64,000 nt of DNA from assembly GCF_025602895.1 (NCBI RefSeq), contig NW_026516305.1, forward strand, positions 105,673 through 169,672. The letters are read 5' to 3'. Under the pieces are notes generated by a model, which was not told the DNA's origin, did no database searches, and saw nothing but the letters and a program-made list of their open reading frames with translations. This DNA comes from Polychytrium aggregatum. Its lineage: Eukaryota; Chytridiomycota; Chytridiomycetes; Polychytriales. Below, piece after piece: positions 43,745 through 54,747 of the stretch (position 1 is its first letter; each line of letters opens with the position of its first letter). The position numbers and the translations under genes were made by a program.

Positions 43745-46700
43745 TCACTGCCGCAAAATCGAGGCAATCCTGTTCTTGGCCAGACTCAGCTTGGTCAAGC
43801 CTTCGTTCAGAGCGTGATCGTGGCGGTGGTTCGGCAAGATGCGGCTTGTGAAGGGCATCTGCGGGGCTTGCGTGCAGCCTTGGAGATTGTGGCTCTCAAC
43901 GACATCGCCGCTGATCGAGATGAGAGCATATCCCTGATTTTTGATGCTTTCGGAGAAGAGGCACTGGTCGATCGTGAAGGCGACAAGGGCGTTCCCACCA
44001 AGGGCGGCTGTGTGGGCTCTTGCTATAGAGTACAGCTCTGCCAGGAAAATGTGGGTGAAACCGCCCATGCCGCTGCTGCCGACCCCGGACTCGTAGATCA
44101 TGGTGGCCTCTTTGATAAAGTGCATGGAGATGCGGCCGAGGAAGCGCTCGACCTTGGCGTTCGGGAGCGATGGAAGCGGCGTGATCTCGATGAACAGCGA
44201 CGGGTCGATGGCGCTGGTCGGAAGGGGAATCGCAGGCGCGGTTGTGCTCGAGTCTGAGCGCACGTTTGGGAGTGATGGGCGATTGTTCAGGCCCACAAGG
44301 TTGCTCTCGGCCTCGATCGAGCCATGGATCTCAGAGTCCACCTCCTCGATGTCAAAGACCATTGCCTCGTCCACCGAATCCGTGGATGAGCGGCGGGATG
44401 CGAACGATGTCTTTGTGTTTTCGCGCGCTGGTGCGGGCATCGGGCGGATTCCCTCGTCCACATCAAAGCCTTCGGAGGACGACATGTTGTCGTCGGTTTG
44501 GTCCGCACACGGCAGGTATCCCATCGCTATGGCGTTGAGGCATACTTGCACCTCGTTCTCCTTTGGAAGCTGCACGTCGTAGGTGATTCCCGAGACTACG
44601 CAGGTAGAAAAGTACGACAGCTGCAGCTGCAGCTCCTTGTACATGTTCTTGAAGATGTTGGCAAATTGCCGATTCGGGTGATGTGACGACCGATCGATAA
44701 GGGACTGCTTGACCATGGTGATCATTTGGGTGTGGCATGCGGACTGGCCTGGGCCGCCATTGCTCTCGCACCCGACCAACGACCGCACATTGTTGAGCGA
44801 GAACGTCTCCGGAAACTGCGCATCCAGGAGTAGTACCAGGTCCTCGTCGTGTTCGTCGTCAATCTGGATGACCGTCGAGGTTCGCTGACGCGCCGTGGCC
44901 TCCTCTGGGTTGTCCTCGTCCGACTCCAGGGAGCTATCCGAGTCTGAGTCGCTATGGTTGGTGCTCTGGGCGCGTCGGAGTCCTGTTGGGCCGGCGGCAG
45001 GGGTGCCCGGCTGCATCTCGCTCTTGGGTTTCTGAGCTTCGGCCAGATACTCAGGGAGGGTGCTGGTGCTTGCAGCGCGTTCATGGGCGGACTCGGCGGA
45101 CTCGGCGTTCAGCACCGCCTCAATCTGCTTGCGGTTATACTCGCTCTTGAGCATGATTTGACGCTGTATCTCCAGCAGTCGTTCGTCTTCAGCGTCGACG
45201 ACGTCGAGGTTGCGGAACACCTTCATCACAGGGGGACTTGGGAGCGCCTTGACAAAGACCGCTGTTCCCCTGGCCGTGGCCGTCATGAGCGATTCTCCAA
45301 CGGTGAACTCGATCTTGAGGCCAAAGATGGCATTCAGCCCGTAGATCCTCAACTTGTACATCAGCTGCCGATGGATGTCATACTGGGCAAACGGAAGCGA
45401 CTCGCTGATGATGCTCGCCCGGGAGTCGCCCACTCGGCTTTTTTTCTGCCGCAGGACTGGCCGCAGGAAGCCCAAGTAGCAGTCAGAGTATGCCGCACAG
45501 GAAACAAGCGGTGCCGCTGCCGACGACTGCGGCACGTGCATGCCGACCAGACTACCAACTACTGCCTTACTCACCGTGCGCTTCGATCAACATCCCCTTT
45601 TCCGATAGTCTCGAGTTCCATCAGCGGCTCGACTGTCGTCAAGAGGACTTCTGGAACAAACCTCTTCTTGCAACTCGCGCACTTTGTGAACGCCATGGGG
45701 AAGGGCGAGTCTTGGCATCGATACGATATGTGTGCGCTCTGGCATTCTGGACGTGATATGAAAAGGCGGGTCGTCAGTTGAGTCTATCACTGCATCGGGT
45801 TTCTGGCAACGCGATACATGCTTGTATGTCCGGTATCTCCGCGAGGTCGATCCAGTTCGTCGTTCAGACAACATGACTCGATCAATCCCCGACGATTTAG
45901 CACAATCACGAAGCTCGAGGGGAGGAGGCTCTCGAGATCGATCCAGATCCTGTCGGATCGCAGCTGTGGACATACTTGGAGATCGATGTCTGTGCTTCTT
46001 TCGGAGAAACAGCTCAACCTGGGCAGCCTCTTTAAAGGAGCTTCCCAAGAGCGAGACTTTTGGAGTTTCGGTGATGCTGGGGCTTGAGTACAAGTCGGAC
46101 GACCCGGTGTTCTTGCCGCCTTTGATGTAGATGCTGCTCTCCAGCACCGCTCGGTCGGCAATAATCGACGGCCGCTCTATCTGCGACACGGAGTGGCTGA
46201 ATCGGTCGTTGAGCATGGCTGTGTCAAGGACGATGGCCGTTCCGCTGCAGTGCAGGACGGCAACCTCATCGGTGATGCTCACATGTTCGGAGTATCCAAC
46301 AACAAAGGCGCAGCCCAAGGTCCGGGCGTGGCTCTTGATTTCTTCCCGAAGCTCGGTCCACCACGACTCGCGCACTTCCTTTTCGTTGTTTTCGATGATC
46401 TTCACCGAGGTGGCGCTGACTAGGCCACCCATACCCAAGATGCATCCGGGCGGGAACTCGTGTAGGGTGAGAATCTGTGGGTCGCGGTAGACCTGCGGAA
46501 GCTGGGGCACCACGGGGGTCGGATTGGCTGTCATGTCTCGATCCGAGGGCAAAGTCGGGAGGGCTTCGTCTCGGGCCTTGGCCAAATCAAGTGGATGCAT
46601 TCGCCCCCCGGCGGTATAGACGGCGCTGCCGCTATTCTGTACAAGATCCAAGGACTTTGTTGGATCGGATGCAGCCGATCGCACAGAGGCCAGCGACGAG

Positions 46701-48350
46701 CGCCGCTCGACCAGGAATCGCTCTGGCGTAACCAGTCGCACAGCGGTGCCTATTGCCCGTGCCGTGATGGTTTTCTCCTTGGTTTCCAAATCAAAGTACT
46801 GCTTGAAGCCAAGGACAGTGTTGCCGTTCATTTCAAGGACTTTTTTGCCGAGCTGGCGTCGCAACTGACCGCTGAGTTGGAACAGGAGGCGCGCTCGGGC
46901 TTCGTTCGACGTTCGGGGCGTCCGGAAGCTGTCGTTCCAGTCCTGTTCGAGTGGTTGGCCATGGCCGAAAACGAGACCGCCGGCAAGCCGACGCATGAGC
47001 ACAAATCATCCAGATGCTCGGTATGCCACTGAACCTGGTCGCCCGACTCGGGGGCGGGCTTTGATCATGCGCGCATGCAAAACCCGTCCTGATGACCGAA
47101 TCCCCAGGGTCTCGACTCAAGCGCAGGGAGGCATTGGCCGGGTGCATGGACTGGGAAATCGCACGAGGGGCAGTGTCTCAAAGATGCAGAGCCTCACGAC
47201 AGCCGAGACTCACATATTCAGGGTCGTTTTGGGTGATGACTGCGCTGACCAGGCCACAGACCGAGACAAGCTGGTACGGCGACGGAATCGACGGAATCGA
47301 GAAGAATTGCACGCCTGCCGAGCTGTCTTTGAAGGGATTGATGTCTCCAAAGAACTGCAGCTTGATTTGCGCATTCAGTTCGCCACGGACGCCTCTGAGA
47401 GTATCGAATCTGAATCGCATGTTGGCCATGCACCAGGGAGTGAGCTCGAGCTTGTCGGATGAAAGAAGGGACACAGAGCGCTACAAAGACAACACTTGAC
47501 AGACCGCCCTGCGTTCGCGCGCAACGCAACATGCCACTGCGCGGCTGAAAGGCGGAGACGAGCGACACCTTACATCGGAAACCAGCCCGAAATGCAGGAG
47601 TTGGAGTCCCAGCTCAGCAGTGGATTCAGGTCGATAAACACGGTTCCAATGGCGTCGTTGTAAGTGATTTGATCGTAATCCATCACCTTGATTTCGAGCG
47701 GCTCGTTCTGAAGATCGGCATCGTCGCTGATTTCCTGGTGTCGATTCAAAACGCAGTCGATTGGCAATCGAGTAACTACAGGCCGATCGGGCCAGTGTCG
47801 TTGAGATTCATAGGCACACCTGAGGCCAGCAGCAGCCCCAGGAGCCAGCAGCCAAGCCAGCAGACAGAAGAACCCAGGATATGAAGGAATGGGGCAAGCC
47901 ACCATCGTTCCTCCTCCTACTACCTACAAATCGAAAATCCTTCTCCCACACCGGGTTGAGGGTTCGTCGGCAGATGCTGGTCTTCTGGACCTCAAGATCT
48001 GAAAACTTGATCTCCACGAATGCATCTTGGGATCGACGTGCACAAGCAAGTCGAGTTACAGAGCTACGGTGAGCCGACGAATCATGAACACAACCAGAGC
48101 GCTCGTGTGGATGCTGGGAGTGTTGGTGATGCTGGTGCCGTTGCTACTGGTGCCGCTGGCTTCTTTCGATGGGATACCTGTCAGCTCGGTCGCCCGGTCC
48201 ATGACTGGGAGATTGCGTGCCGAGACGATTCGGACTTTTAAGATGCACGGCTGGGAAGGGAAGCGGGGTCGACGTCAGCACCGAGACCACCACGAGCATC
48301 AGCCGGGTCTGGGGATAAGAGGGAGGTGGAGAGATGCAGGCGCTCACCAT
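43745..48350 (-). CDS. C2CD5: C2CD5 (CDP138), C2-domain membrane-traffic protein; apparent frameshift
   Basis: Exons complement: 48348..48350 (just ATG), 48178..48250, 47928..48025, 47574..47734, 47214..47409, 45976..46942, 45575..45746, 43745..45456; about 1126 aa. In animals it is a Ca2+-binding protein acting in vesicle fusion and GLUT4 traffic. The C2 domain (first 120 residues) begins MPCILKVRIVSARNLPVMD and ends SCISGWFPI. DPEYDWNDSFRTPRTSNEAR, MGGLVSATSVKI, EIKSHARTLGC and VVGYSE follow; then a Cys region (CASCKKRFVPEVLL) and a C-terminal domain with MGGFTHIFLAELY and ALGGNALV. The order matches animal C2CD5 throughout. Exon 7 reads ETIGKG and then shifts frame at GGGG (45594-45597); with one G fewer it continues correctly into exon 8. 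The first zinc-type CxxC has one Cys replaced (KCQSAHIS). Confidence 0.88.
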
Positions 48351-48951
48351 GGCTGCGTTTGAACAGAGCAGTCCAATGGAGTAGTTGGATCGAATGCCCA
48401 AGCGCCAGGATGGCCGAGGCAGATCGAGGAAGAGCCAAGGGCAGCGCCGGAAGAAGCCCAGAGCAGCAAAGGCCCGGATCCGGATGGGCGCGGCGTGGCT
48501 GGGTTGGCCCGCGACTTGCCGACATGGCCGATGGACTGTCCCTGGCCGGCAGCATCGACGCTGCCGACATTGTGCTCGTCCAGCAACACCAGTGCTGCCA
48601 GGGCCATGCATGGTCGGTTGCGCTGTATCCCCGGCGATAGGGTCACCGACTCGGCTCGCTGGTGGCCGTCGTGCTGCTCGGGCAGTGATTCACGATGACC
48701 CGCCATCCAAAGCTCGCGTCCTGCTCGTTCGTTGTCCTGCTCGTTCGTTGTCCTGCTTGCTCGCTGTCTTGCCTGTCGTCCTGTTCATTCTTCGCTGACG
48801 TCGTCGCTCCTGGAGCACCTCGCTTGGCTTGTCTGTAAGTTCTGGTGAGCATTCTTCACAACCATTGTCCGCGGCGCTGACTTGGTCGGCTGGTCCTGCC
48901 GCCGCTTCATTCACACATCCGTGCCATCCGTCCTGTTCAAAGGAAACGACC
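48351..48951. other. Divergent promoter region, C2CD5 / carrier-like gene
   Basis: No gene seen. At 48719-48772 there are three copies of an 18-base GCTCGTTCGTTGTCCT unit. C2CD5's 5' UTR should begin here. Confidence 0.6.
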
Positions 48952-50045
48952 ATGTCCGGCACAACCAACCCCCCGCAGAATGCCTCTTCTGCTCCTCACC
49001 ACGAGAAGCAAAGCGTCATAGCCTCTTTCATCCAGGTCCTTGCCGGCGGGACGCTGGCGGGTTTCCTGACCGAGCTCGTTCTGTATCCGGTCGAAGGCCC
49101 TCTTGTCGACCAAAAGCCCATCCAGGTCCAGCCGACAGGCTCGGCGGCCTCTGCTTCGCCTGCCCAAAAGCCTACAATGCTCCGGAGCCCTATGGCAGCA
49201 CTGCGGTACCATCTGGGCATTAGCCCGAGCATCTCGCTCTCGTCCATGTCGCTTTCGATCCTCAAGACCTGCGCCGTTCGAGCACCGGGAACAGGCCTGC
49301 TCATGGCCTCATACGAGTTTGCAAGAGAGTCGTTCGAGCACCAGCTCCGGCGCACCGGCTGGGTTGGCTATGGATGGGCTGTGGCATTCTATGCCGGCCT
49401 TGGAGCCACCTTGGTTGAGGCCACGCTCCTTGCTCCCATGGTTTCGATCCGGGAAGCCCTCGACCTGGCAAAAGGTTCGTTGCTTCATTGCCTGTGGCTG
49501 CCTCGCACCGGATCGCATCGCATGCTCTCTCTTACCCCAGCGCTTCCTTCTGTGCTCGCGCAGAGTCTGGGTCGGCAAAGACAGGTGTCCAGGTCGCAGT
49601 GTCGGCTTGTGGCCCGCTCCCTCTTATGCGGCAGTTCTCGCACATCGTCGTCACCACAGCCCCGTTCGTCTCGATGTACTACGGATTCACCGACCGATAT
49701 ATTGCCATGCTCAAATCCAAGTACCGCTCTGATTTACCTCCCTCATTCTACAATGTCGTTGGCGGAACCCTGGGCGGCGTCACCGCTATCTTGATTGCCA
49801 CGCCGCTCGAGTTTCTTCGGCAGAGACTCATAACCGAGTGGAACATGATGCGGCACACCGCCGAGGTGGTTTCCAAGGAAGGCACTTCCAGTGCCAAAGC
49901 CATTATCCAAGAGCGCTGCCGCCAGGAAATGCGCTTCAAGATTTTGCACCAGACGCCCCGATTTGCGTTTCGCCGGGCCTTTTACGGCACCGTCAAGGGC
50001 GCCGTCTTCAAAATGGCCAAGAGAACTATCCGTCGTATTTTGTAG
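48952..50045 (+). CDS. Mitochondrial-carrier-like protein
   Basis: Exons 48952..49474 and 49564..50045; 334 aa. Three repeats of the carrier fold are recognisable by their divergent PxExx(K/R)-type motifs: LYPVEGPLVDQ near residue 45, LLAPMVSIREAL near 165 and ATPLEFLRQRL near 285, each preceded by a hydrophobic helix (LAGGTLAGFLTEL; FYAGLGATLVEA; NVVGGTLGGVTAIL). Motifs are looser than in classic transporters, so transport activity is not assured. The start MSGTTN is preferred over an upstream in-frame Met at 48829. The donor GTTCGT is unusual but restores phase to the CGCAG acceptor. Confidence 0.75.
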
Positions 50046-50614
50046 CCGTCGACACTTCCAAGGCAGCGCGGGACATCATGCAGATTTCAGAATACAGCCT
50101 GTTTGGAACCAAACGGGACAGTATGTCACTAAGGATCCTTCTCATTTTGTTGGTTTGGGGAGGGGGTCGCAGTATTGGATACATCCAGCCTCCTGTGGCA
50201 ATGATTGACTGGTATGGTATGATCATGTTCTGAGAAGCACTGATAAGGCGATGCATAAGTATGGTGCATGCATTGTAAGAGCTGAACAGCTCTGTGGGCG
50301 ATCGACGGGGTGTGTGTATTCAAGATCCAGAAAGTAACATCAGCTGCACCATCTGCACCGGCTGACGATCATAGCCAACGCACAGTGTCCTTTTCCAACA
50401 CAGCATCGATCAAAACTAGGGCCCTGGCTATTCCGAATACGAATCAAAATGCTCTGTGCTTTGATTGTATCTCTTCACCTCGCTGGCTCAAGCTGGTACT
50501 TTCCCACGCATCCATTTGCTTGGCTTGCGATGCGAGATGCTGCACTGCATCATGATACCATCTGCATCATGATACCATCCACACAGGACGACCTGGAGGC
50601 GGACTGTGCCTTTG
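50046..50614. other. Shared 3' region of convergent genes
   Basis: No gene. A short direct repeat GCATCATGATACCATC occurs twice near 50548-50580. Confidence 0.55.
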
Positions 50615-51979
50615 CTATTCAAAGCATTTTGTTGGAGTGCCTCGGATCTTGTTGGGCTGGTAGCTGGTCCACTCCACAGGCGTCACATCATCCACGCTGT
50701 GAGCATCTGTCAGCGGCTCCTCGACCGCAGCCTCGGCCAGAAGCGTCGCGGAGCTCGCCGGGACTTTGGCTCCTTTGGCCTTGAACTTGAACTGCTTCCC
50801 TCCAAAGAACGAGCCAACGGAGCCTCGCGCCGCGACTCCATCCTCGCCGCCGTGGTCGACGCTTCGAACGAATGCTTGGTCGCCCGGTCCTCCCAGCCTC
50901 CGTGGAGCACGGGTGCTGCTGTTGTGGTGATCTGTGCCTGCGTCTTCAGCCGCGGCATTTACTCCGGGCATCATGCCTAAGAGATTGCCGATGCTAAGTT
51001 TGCGCTGGAGAAGCGGCTGGGGAGTACTCCTATGGGCTGACTCTGCGCTAGTCGGGATTGGCTGCTGCAACGGACTCGCACCAGGCTCCAGGGAATGGGT
51101 CTCAACCAGAGCTCTTTCCAGCGGACTGTGCTGGGAGGGCGGGATGCCTTCTCGCCGACCAAAGAGCTCCTTTCCAATCGCATAAATCTCCGAGATGTTC
51201 TGCGAGATGCTGCTCGATCGCTTGGGCCGCGGCGTCGAGCTGGGCTTGAAGAGTTTGGGAGGCTCGGCGGACTGCACAAGACCGTTCGCCAGGTCACTGT
51301 GCCCCGATGGGCTGACCGAGATTGATTCTCTCAAAGTTACGTCCGAGAATCGGTTCTCCAGCTTCGGCTGGCTGGAGCCGGGGATGCCCTCGTGCTTGGC
51401 AGTCTGGTCCAGCATGCTCTGAAGCACATTGCAGCGCTCTGTTGCCTCCTCTTTCTCGAGCATCAGTCTCTCGATCTGGGCTTCCAAACGATGGACATCT
51501 GCCTGGATGGTCTTGACACACCGAGTGGCCTCCTCTAGTCTCATTTCCTTCTTGGCATTCTCGAGCAGCAGCATCGAGTTTCGGGACTGGAGCTCAGCAA
51601 CCTTTGCCAGCAACTCGTCGTGCTCGTCGGTGTCGGCATGCCGAGCGCCAGCCTCAGAGTCAGTCCTGGCTTGCGCACGCTGGTGAGGCTCCTCGATCAG
51701 GGCTGTCTCGAGAGCCGAGAGCTTTTGCTGAATGTCACGGCTCGGGGGCGAGTGAGACCTGTTTTCCGATCGAACAGGACGGTGCTTCCTTGGGCTTTCC
51801 TGAGTCCGTGATGCCTGGCCCTGGGGCACTTTGAGGTTCTGGATGAACTGTTCGCCGCGCTGGATTGAGTGGGAAAGCTTGCGGGAGATGGTCTCGGTTT
51901 GGGAGTTGAGTGCAGCCGTCGTTGTAGTGACTGCAGTCTGCAACGTATCCACAAAGTCCGCAAGAACAATGCTGCTCAT
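50615..51979 (-). CDS. Coiled-coil protein of unknown function
   Basis: Single exon, 454 aa from MSSIVLADF. Near the N-terminus is an amphipathic stretch (FVDTLQTAVTTTTAALNSQTETISRKLSHSI), followed by a basic Ser/Pro linker. A coiled coil of about 90 residues runs from DELLAKVAELQSRNSML to ERCNVLQSMLDQ. The rest is Ser/Pro-rich with short conserved-looking patches: SQNISEIYAIGKELFGRREG, RKLSIGNLLGMM and VGSFFGGKQFKFKAKG. It ends TSYQPNKIRGTPTKCFE. I recognise no family; a scaffold or tether is plausible. The frame is open upstream to 52306 without a better start. Confidence 0.65.
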   Translation of the reverse strand: MSSIVLADFVDTLQTAVTTTTAALNSQTETISRKLSHSIQRGEQFIQNLKVPQGQASRTQESPRKHRPVRSENRSHSPPSRDIQQKLSALETALIEEPHQRAQARTDSEAGARHADTDEHDELLAKVAELQSRNSMLLLENAKKEMRLEEATRCVKTIQADVHRLEAQIERLMLEKEEATERCNVLQSMLDQTAKHEGIPGSSQPKLENRFSDVTLRESISVSPSGHSDLANGLVQSAEPPKLFKPSSTPRPKRSSSISQNISEIYAIGKELFGRREGIPPSQHSPLERALVETHSLEPGASPLQQPIPTSAESAHRSTPQPLLQRKLSIGNLLGMMPGVNAAAEDAGTDHHNSSTRAPRRLGGPGDQAFVRSVDHGGEDGVAARGSVGSFFGGKQFKFKAKGAKVPASSATLLAEAAVEEPLTDAHSVDDVTPVEWTSYQPNKIRGTPTKCFE

Positions 51980-53175
51980 CTTTGGAGCTTTCTCGTGAAC
52001 AAACGATTTCTGAGAAGCGGCGAATACCCAAGGCATCATCAGTACATGTGTCGCCAGAGAGAGTGTTGCTGCAACCTGGGCCGACTGACTATTCTTGCAG
52101 CCGGGACCGTTGTCAACGGCAGATCTGGGCATACGAACCATCTCACTGGACGGATGATATTTGGTCGCTGTGTCGACGAGAGCAACGGGTTCGACAGACT
52201 CGATTCCCTGGAGGCAAGTCACTTGGGCGTATGCTGGCGAGAGAGGGTCTATATCTCTCGATTCACACACTCGAGCAGGAGGAGCTGCGAGACGGCAAGA
52301 GCGCACAACTGGCTGCGAGGCCGGTAGGTCAGATCAAATCCAGCTCGAGTCTTCGGCGAGTTCTCACAGTCTCGCCAATCGATAGTCCCCCCCCCACCAA
52401 TCCAGCACGACGATCTTGCGTTGTCGCAAGTCTGACGAGGGCAAGATTCAAGGAAGCACCGTGTGTTTGGCCATGATTGGGGAGGATTGCGTCGCCCGGG
52501 CATGGCCGCTTGATAGCGTTCGCAGCCCGGACGAGATGCTGCGGTTTCGAGTGTGTTCTTGCTTCCGAGTCCATCGATATTCGACTGCATGGTCGTGGTG
52601 TACGAGTCGATCATCGCCCATGGATATCGACGAGCAGGAACTATGGGCACGCAGGGGCCATGGACATGCAGGAAACAGCAACGACTGGCGGCAACAACGG
52701 TCAATGTGCTGATTCAAGGAGACCACATCTCGATGGGGCCGACATTGATGGGCCTGTTCGCAATGGCGGCTCTCAGCCTCAGAGTCTGGATGATCCGGTT
52801 GCTTTAGAAGGATGGTATCCTGAAGAACCATCTTCCTCAACCTCAGCTGCTCACAAAACACTTCATTATCTCTCAGCCAAACCAGTGCTCCTCCGCATGC
52901 AGAGACAAACCCATGGATATCCAACAGTGGCTGCTATTGGCAATCGACTCAGGATGTTCTGCCCCACTATGGATGTGGTCAATCCGGCTGCGGCTTCCTT
53001 TCATTAAAAGGCAGTGCGGTGGTGCGTCACACCGTCGTCACAGAGAGTCGAGATGGCAGACATGCCATGAGATTCTGGCTCAGTCGCCAAACCCAGCAGC
53101 CGATCTTCCCAGCGCATGCCTGGACTTCACAGAAATCCCTGTGGGTAATTTGGTTGATGAAGGGGTCGGCGATGC
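51980..53175. other. Upstream of the coiled-coil gene / SH3 gene 3' flank
   Basis: A plus-strand frame at about 52660-53007 (starting MDMQETATTGGNN) has protein-like composition but no recognisable domain, and I do not annotate it. Otherwise nothing seen. Confidence 0.4.
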
Positions 53176-54418
53176 TCAAGATCGGAGCTCGACAAACGAT
53201 TTGGGAAAGATCCCGGTCTTGCCCCGGAGCTCTCCGCGATACCAGTTGTCGTCGACTTGATTGTTCGAGGGCAAAGCGGTGTGAGTACAGGAAGACAGGA
53301 AGACAAGATGTAGGTGAGCACGCTAATGGCTAGTGGATGTAGGTCATCGCCCCGACTGAAACCGCAGCTTGTGCAAGGACGTCGAGCAGACGAACGTACC
53401 ATCCTCGACAATCGTGATAAAGTCGCCTACTCGGAACGGCAAGTCGCCCGTCTCTGTTGTCTCAAAGTCGGAGATGGCGATGGCCAGGCGCTTTTGCGGT
53501 GCGCTTGAGGCGGTCTTGCGAAGGCCAAGGCTGTTGATCTGCGAATTGACATTCGAGCTCACGCTCTGGGACACACTTGCGCTCGTTGCAGCACCGACCT
53601 GGCTGCCAACAAACTTGCCGACTCCGGCAGTGTACTGGCCAGCGCCCTTGATTCCCAGGTGCCCCATCCTTTCGTTGAGTCCAACGGTGACGCTCTCGGA
53701 GACTGCGGCCCCAGCTGCAGCCCCGGCTGTCCGACCGATGGCGCTCGAGACGTTATTGATCCGGTCGTCAAGGTTCGGGCTCTTGGCGGCCGAGGTCGGC
53801 TGGCGCGAAGGCAGCGGCGGTGGAGCACCAGCGCCAGCACTGGCACCGGCACCGGCGATTGCGCTGTCGCCGGTTCGCTTCGGTAGAGCCGAGGAACCAC
53901 TCGGGGCACGGCTATGGGACTGGCCGGAGCGGGTGACTGCGGCATCGAGGTTGAGAGGCAGGCGGTGCGAATCAAAGGTATCCAGGATCAAATTCAGTGT
54001 GCTCTCGGCGATCCACTGATTCTTGAGCAGCGCTTTGGCGCAACACAGGCGTGAGGGGAATGGTGTCAGCCAGGAAGAGGTTTGCAGCAGGGCAGGCTCT
54101 GCAGGCTGGCAAGGGGACGGAATAGAGATGCCTGCTGCTGCTGTTGTTGTTGCTGCTGCTGCATCGATGGCCGAGCAATGACAATTGTCGCTGTGATGCT
54201 GCACTGCCGGTTCGCTATCGGCAAGCCAGCACGTCCAGTACGTCCAGGCCGCCCAGAAACTTGGGGTTGCGCTTACCCGTAAGACTGAGAGAGAAGTGGT
54301 CCAGAACATGGTCCTGGAACTCGTGGTTGGTTGGATCGGCTCGGAAGTTCTCGGCGGTGGGCTTCTTGCCGATGAAGGCCGACACGCTCGACGTCAGTTT
54401 CTTGCCGAGACCGGACAT
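53176..54418 (-). CDS. SH3-domain protein with a Gly/Ala-rich middle
   Basis: Exons complement: 54277..54418, 53400..54032, 53176..53255; 284 aa, phases agree. Residues 1-75 form a helical N-terminal region (KKLTSSVSAFIGKK, FQDHVLDHFSLSLTALLKNQWIAESTLNLIL). A Pro/Ala/Ser linker (APPPLPSRQP) follows, then a Gly/Ala-rich segment of glycine-zipper type (GRTAGAAAGAAVSESVTVGL, GKFVGSQVGAATSASVSQ). The C-terminus is one SH3 domain split by an intron: LAIAISDFETTETGDLPFRVGDFITIVED then NWYRGELRGKTGIFPKSFVEL. SH3 domains bind proline-rich peptides, often in actin or endocytic machinery; the specific role is unknown. Confidence 0.82.
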
Positions 54419-54747
54419 GTTGGTGGACGCTGGATGAGGGTGGGTGGGATGCGAGATGCAAGGGCAGGTGCAGGGGGTGAGGAGATGGAGGCAGAGCAAG
54501 TCCAAGGGCATGGCGAGGCCGGTTTCCGCGGCGAGAAGGGAGAAGGTGCTCTCGCCGTGCGTCGCCACCCGCCCCACGACTGAGTGCTTCATTGCCAAGG
54601 AACCGACTCGACACAGCGCAGGAGCCTCAAGCGACAGGGCCCAGAGGCCTGGGTGGTCGTCACGAGCGACGAATGTGTGTATTTGGGCCCCCAAAAAGCG
54701 ACATTCAAAAGCAAGCCGGGGTGGGTTCCGTCTCATGTGGGCCCCGT
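54419..54747. other. SH3 gene upstream region / syntaxin 3' flank
   Basis: No gene seen. Confidence 0.5.

Noticed and set aside
52477-53007. Plus-strand ORF of 176 aa
   Set aside because: Composition is protein-like but there is no domain, no splice signal and no good start context; left as unannotated.
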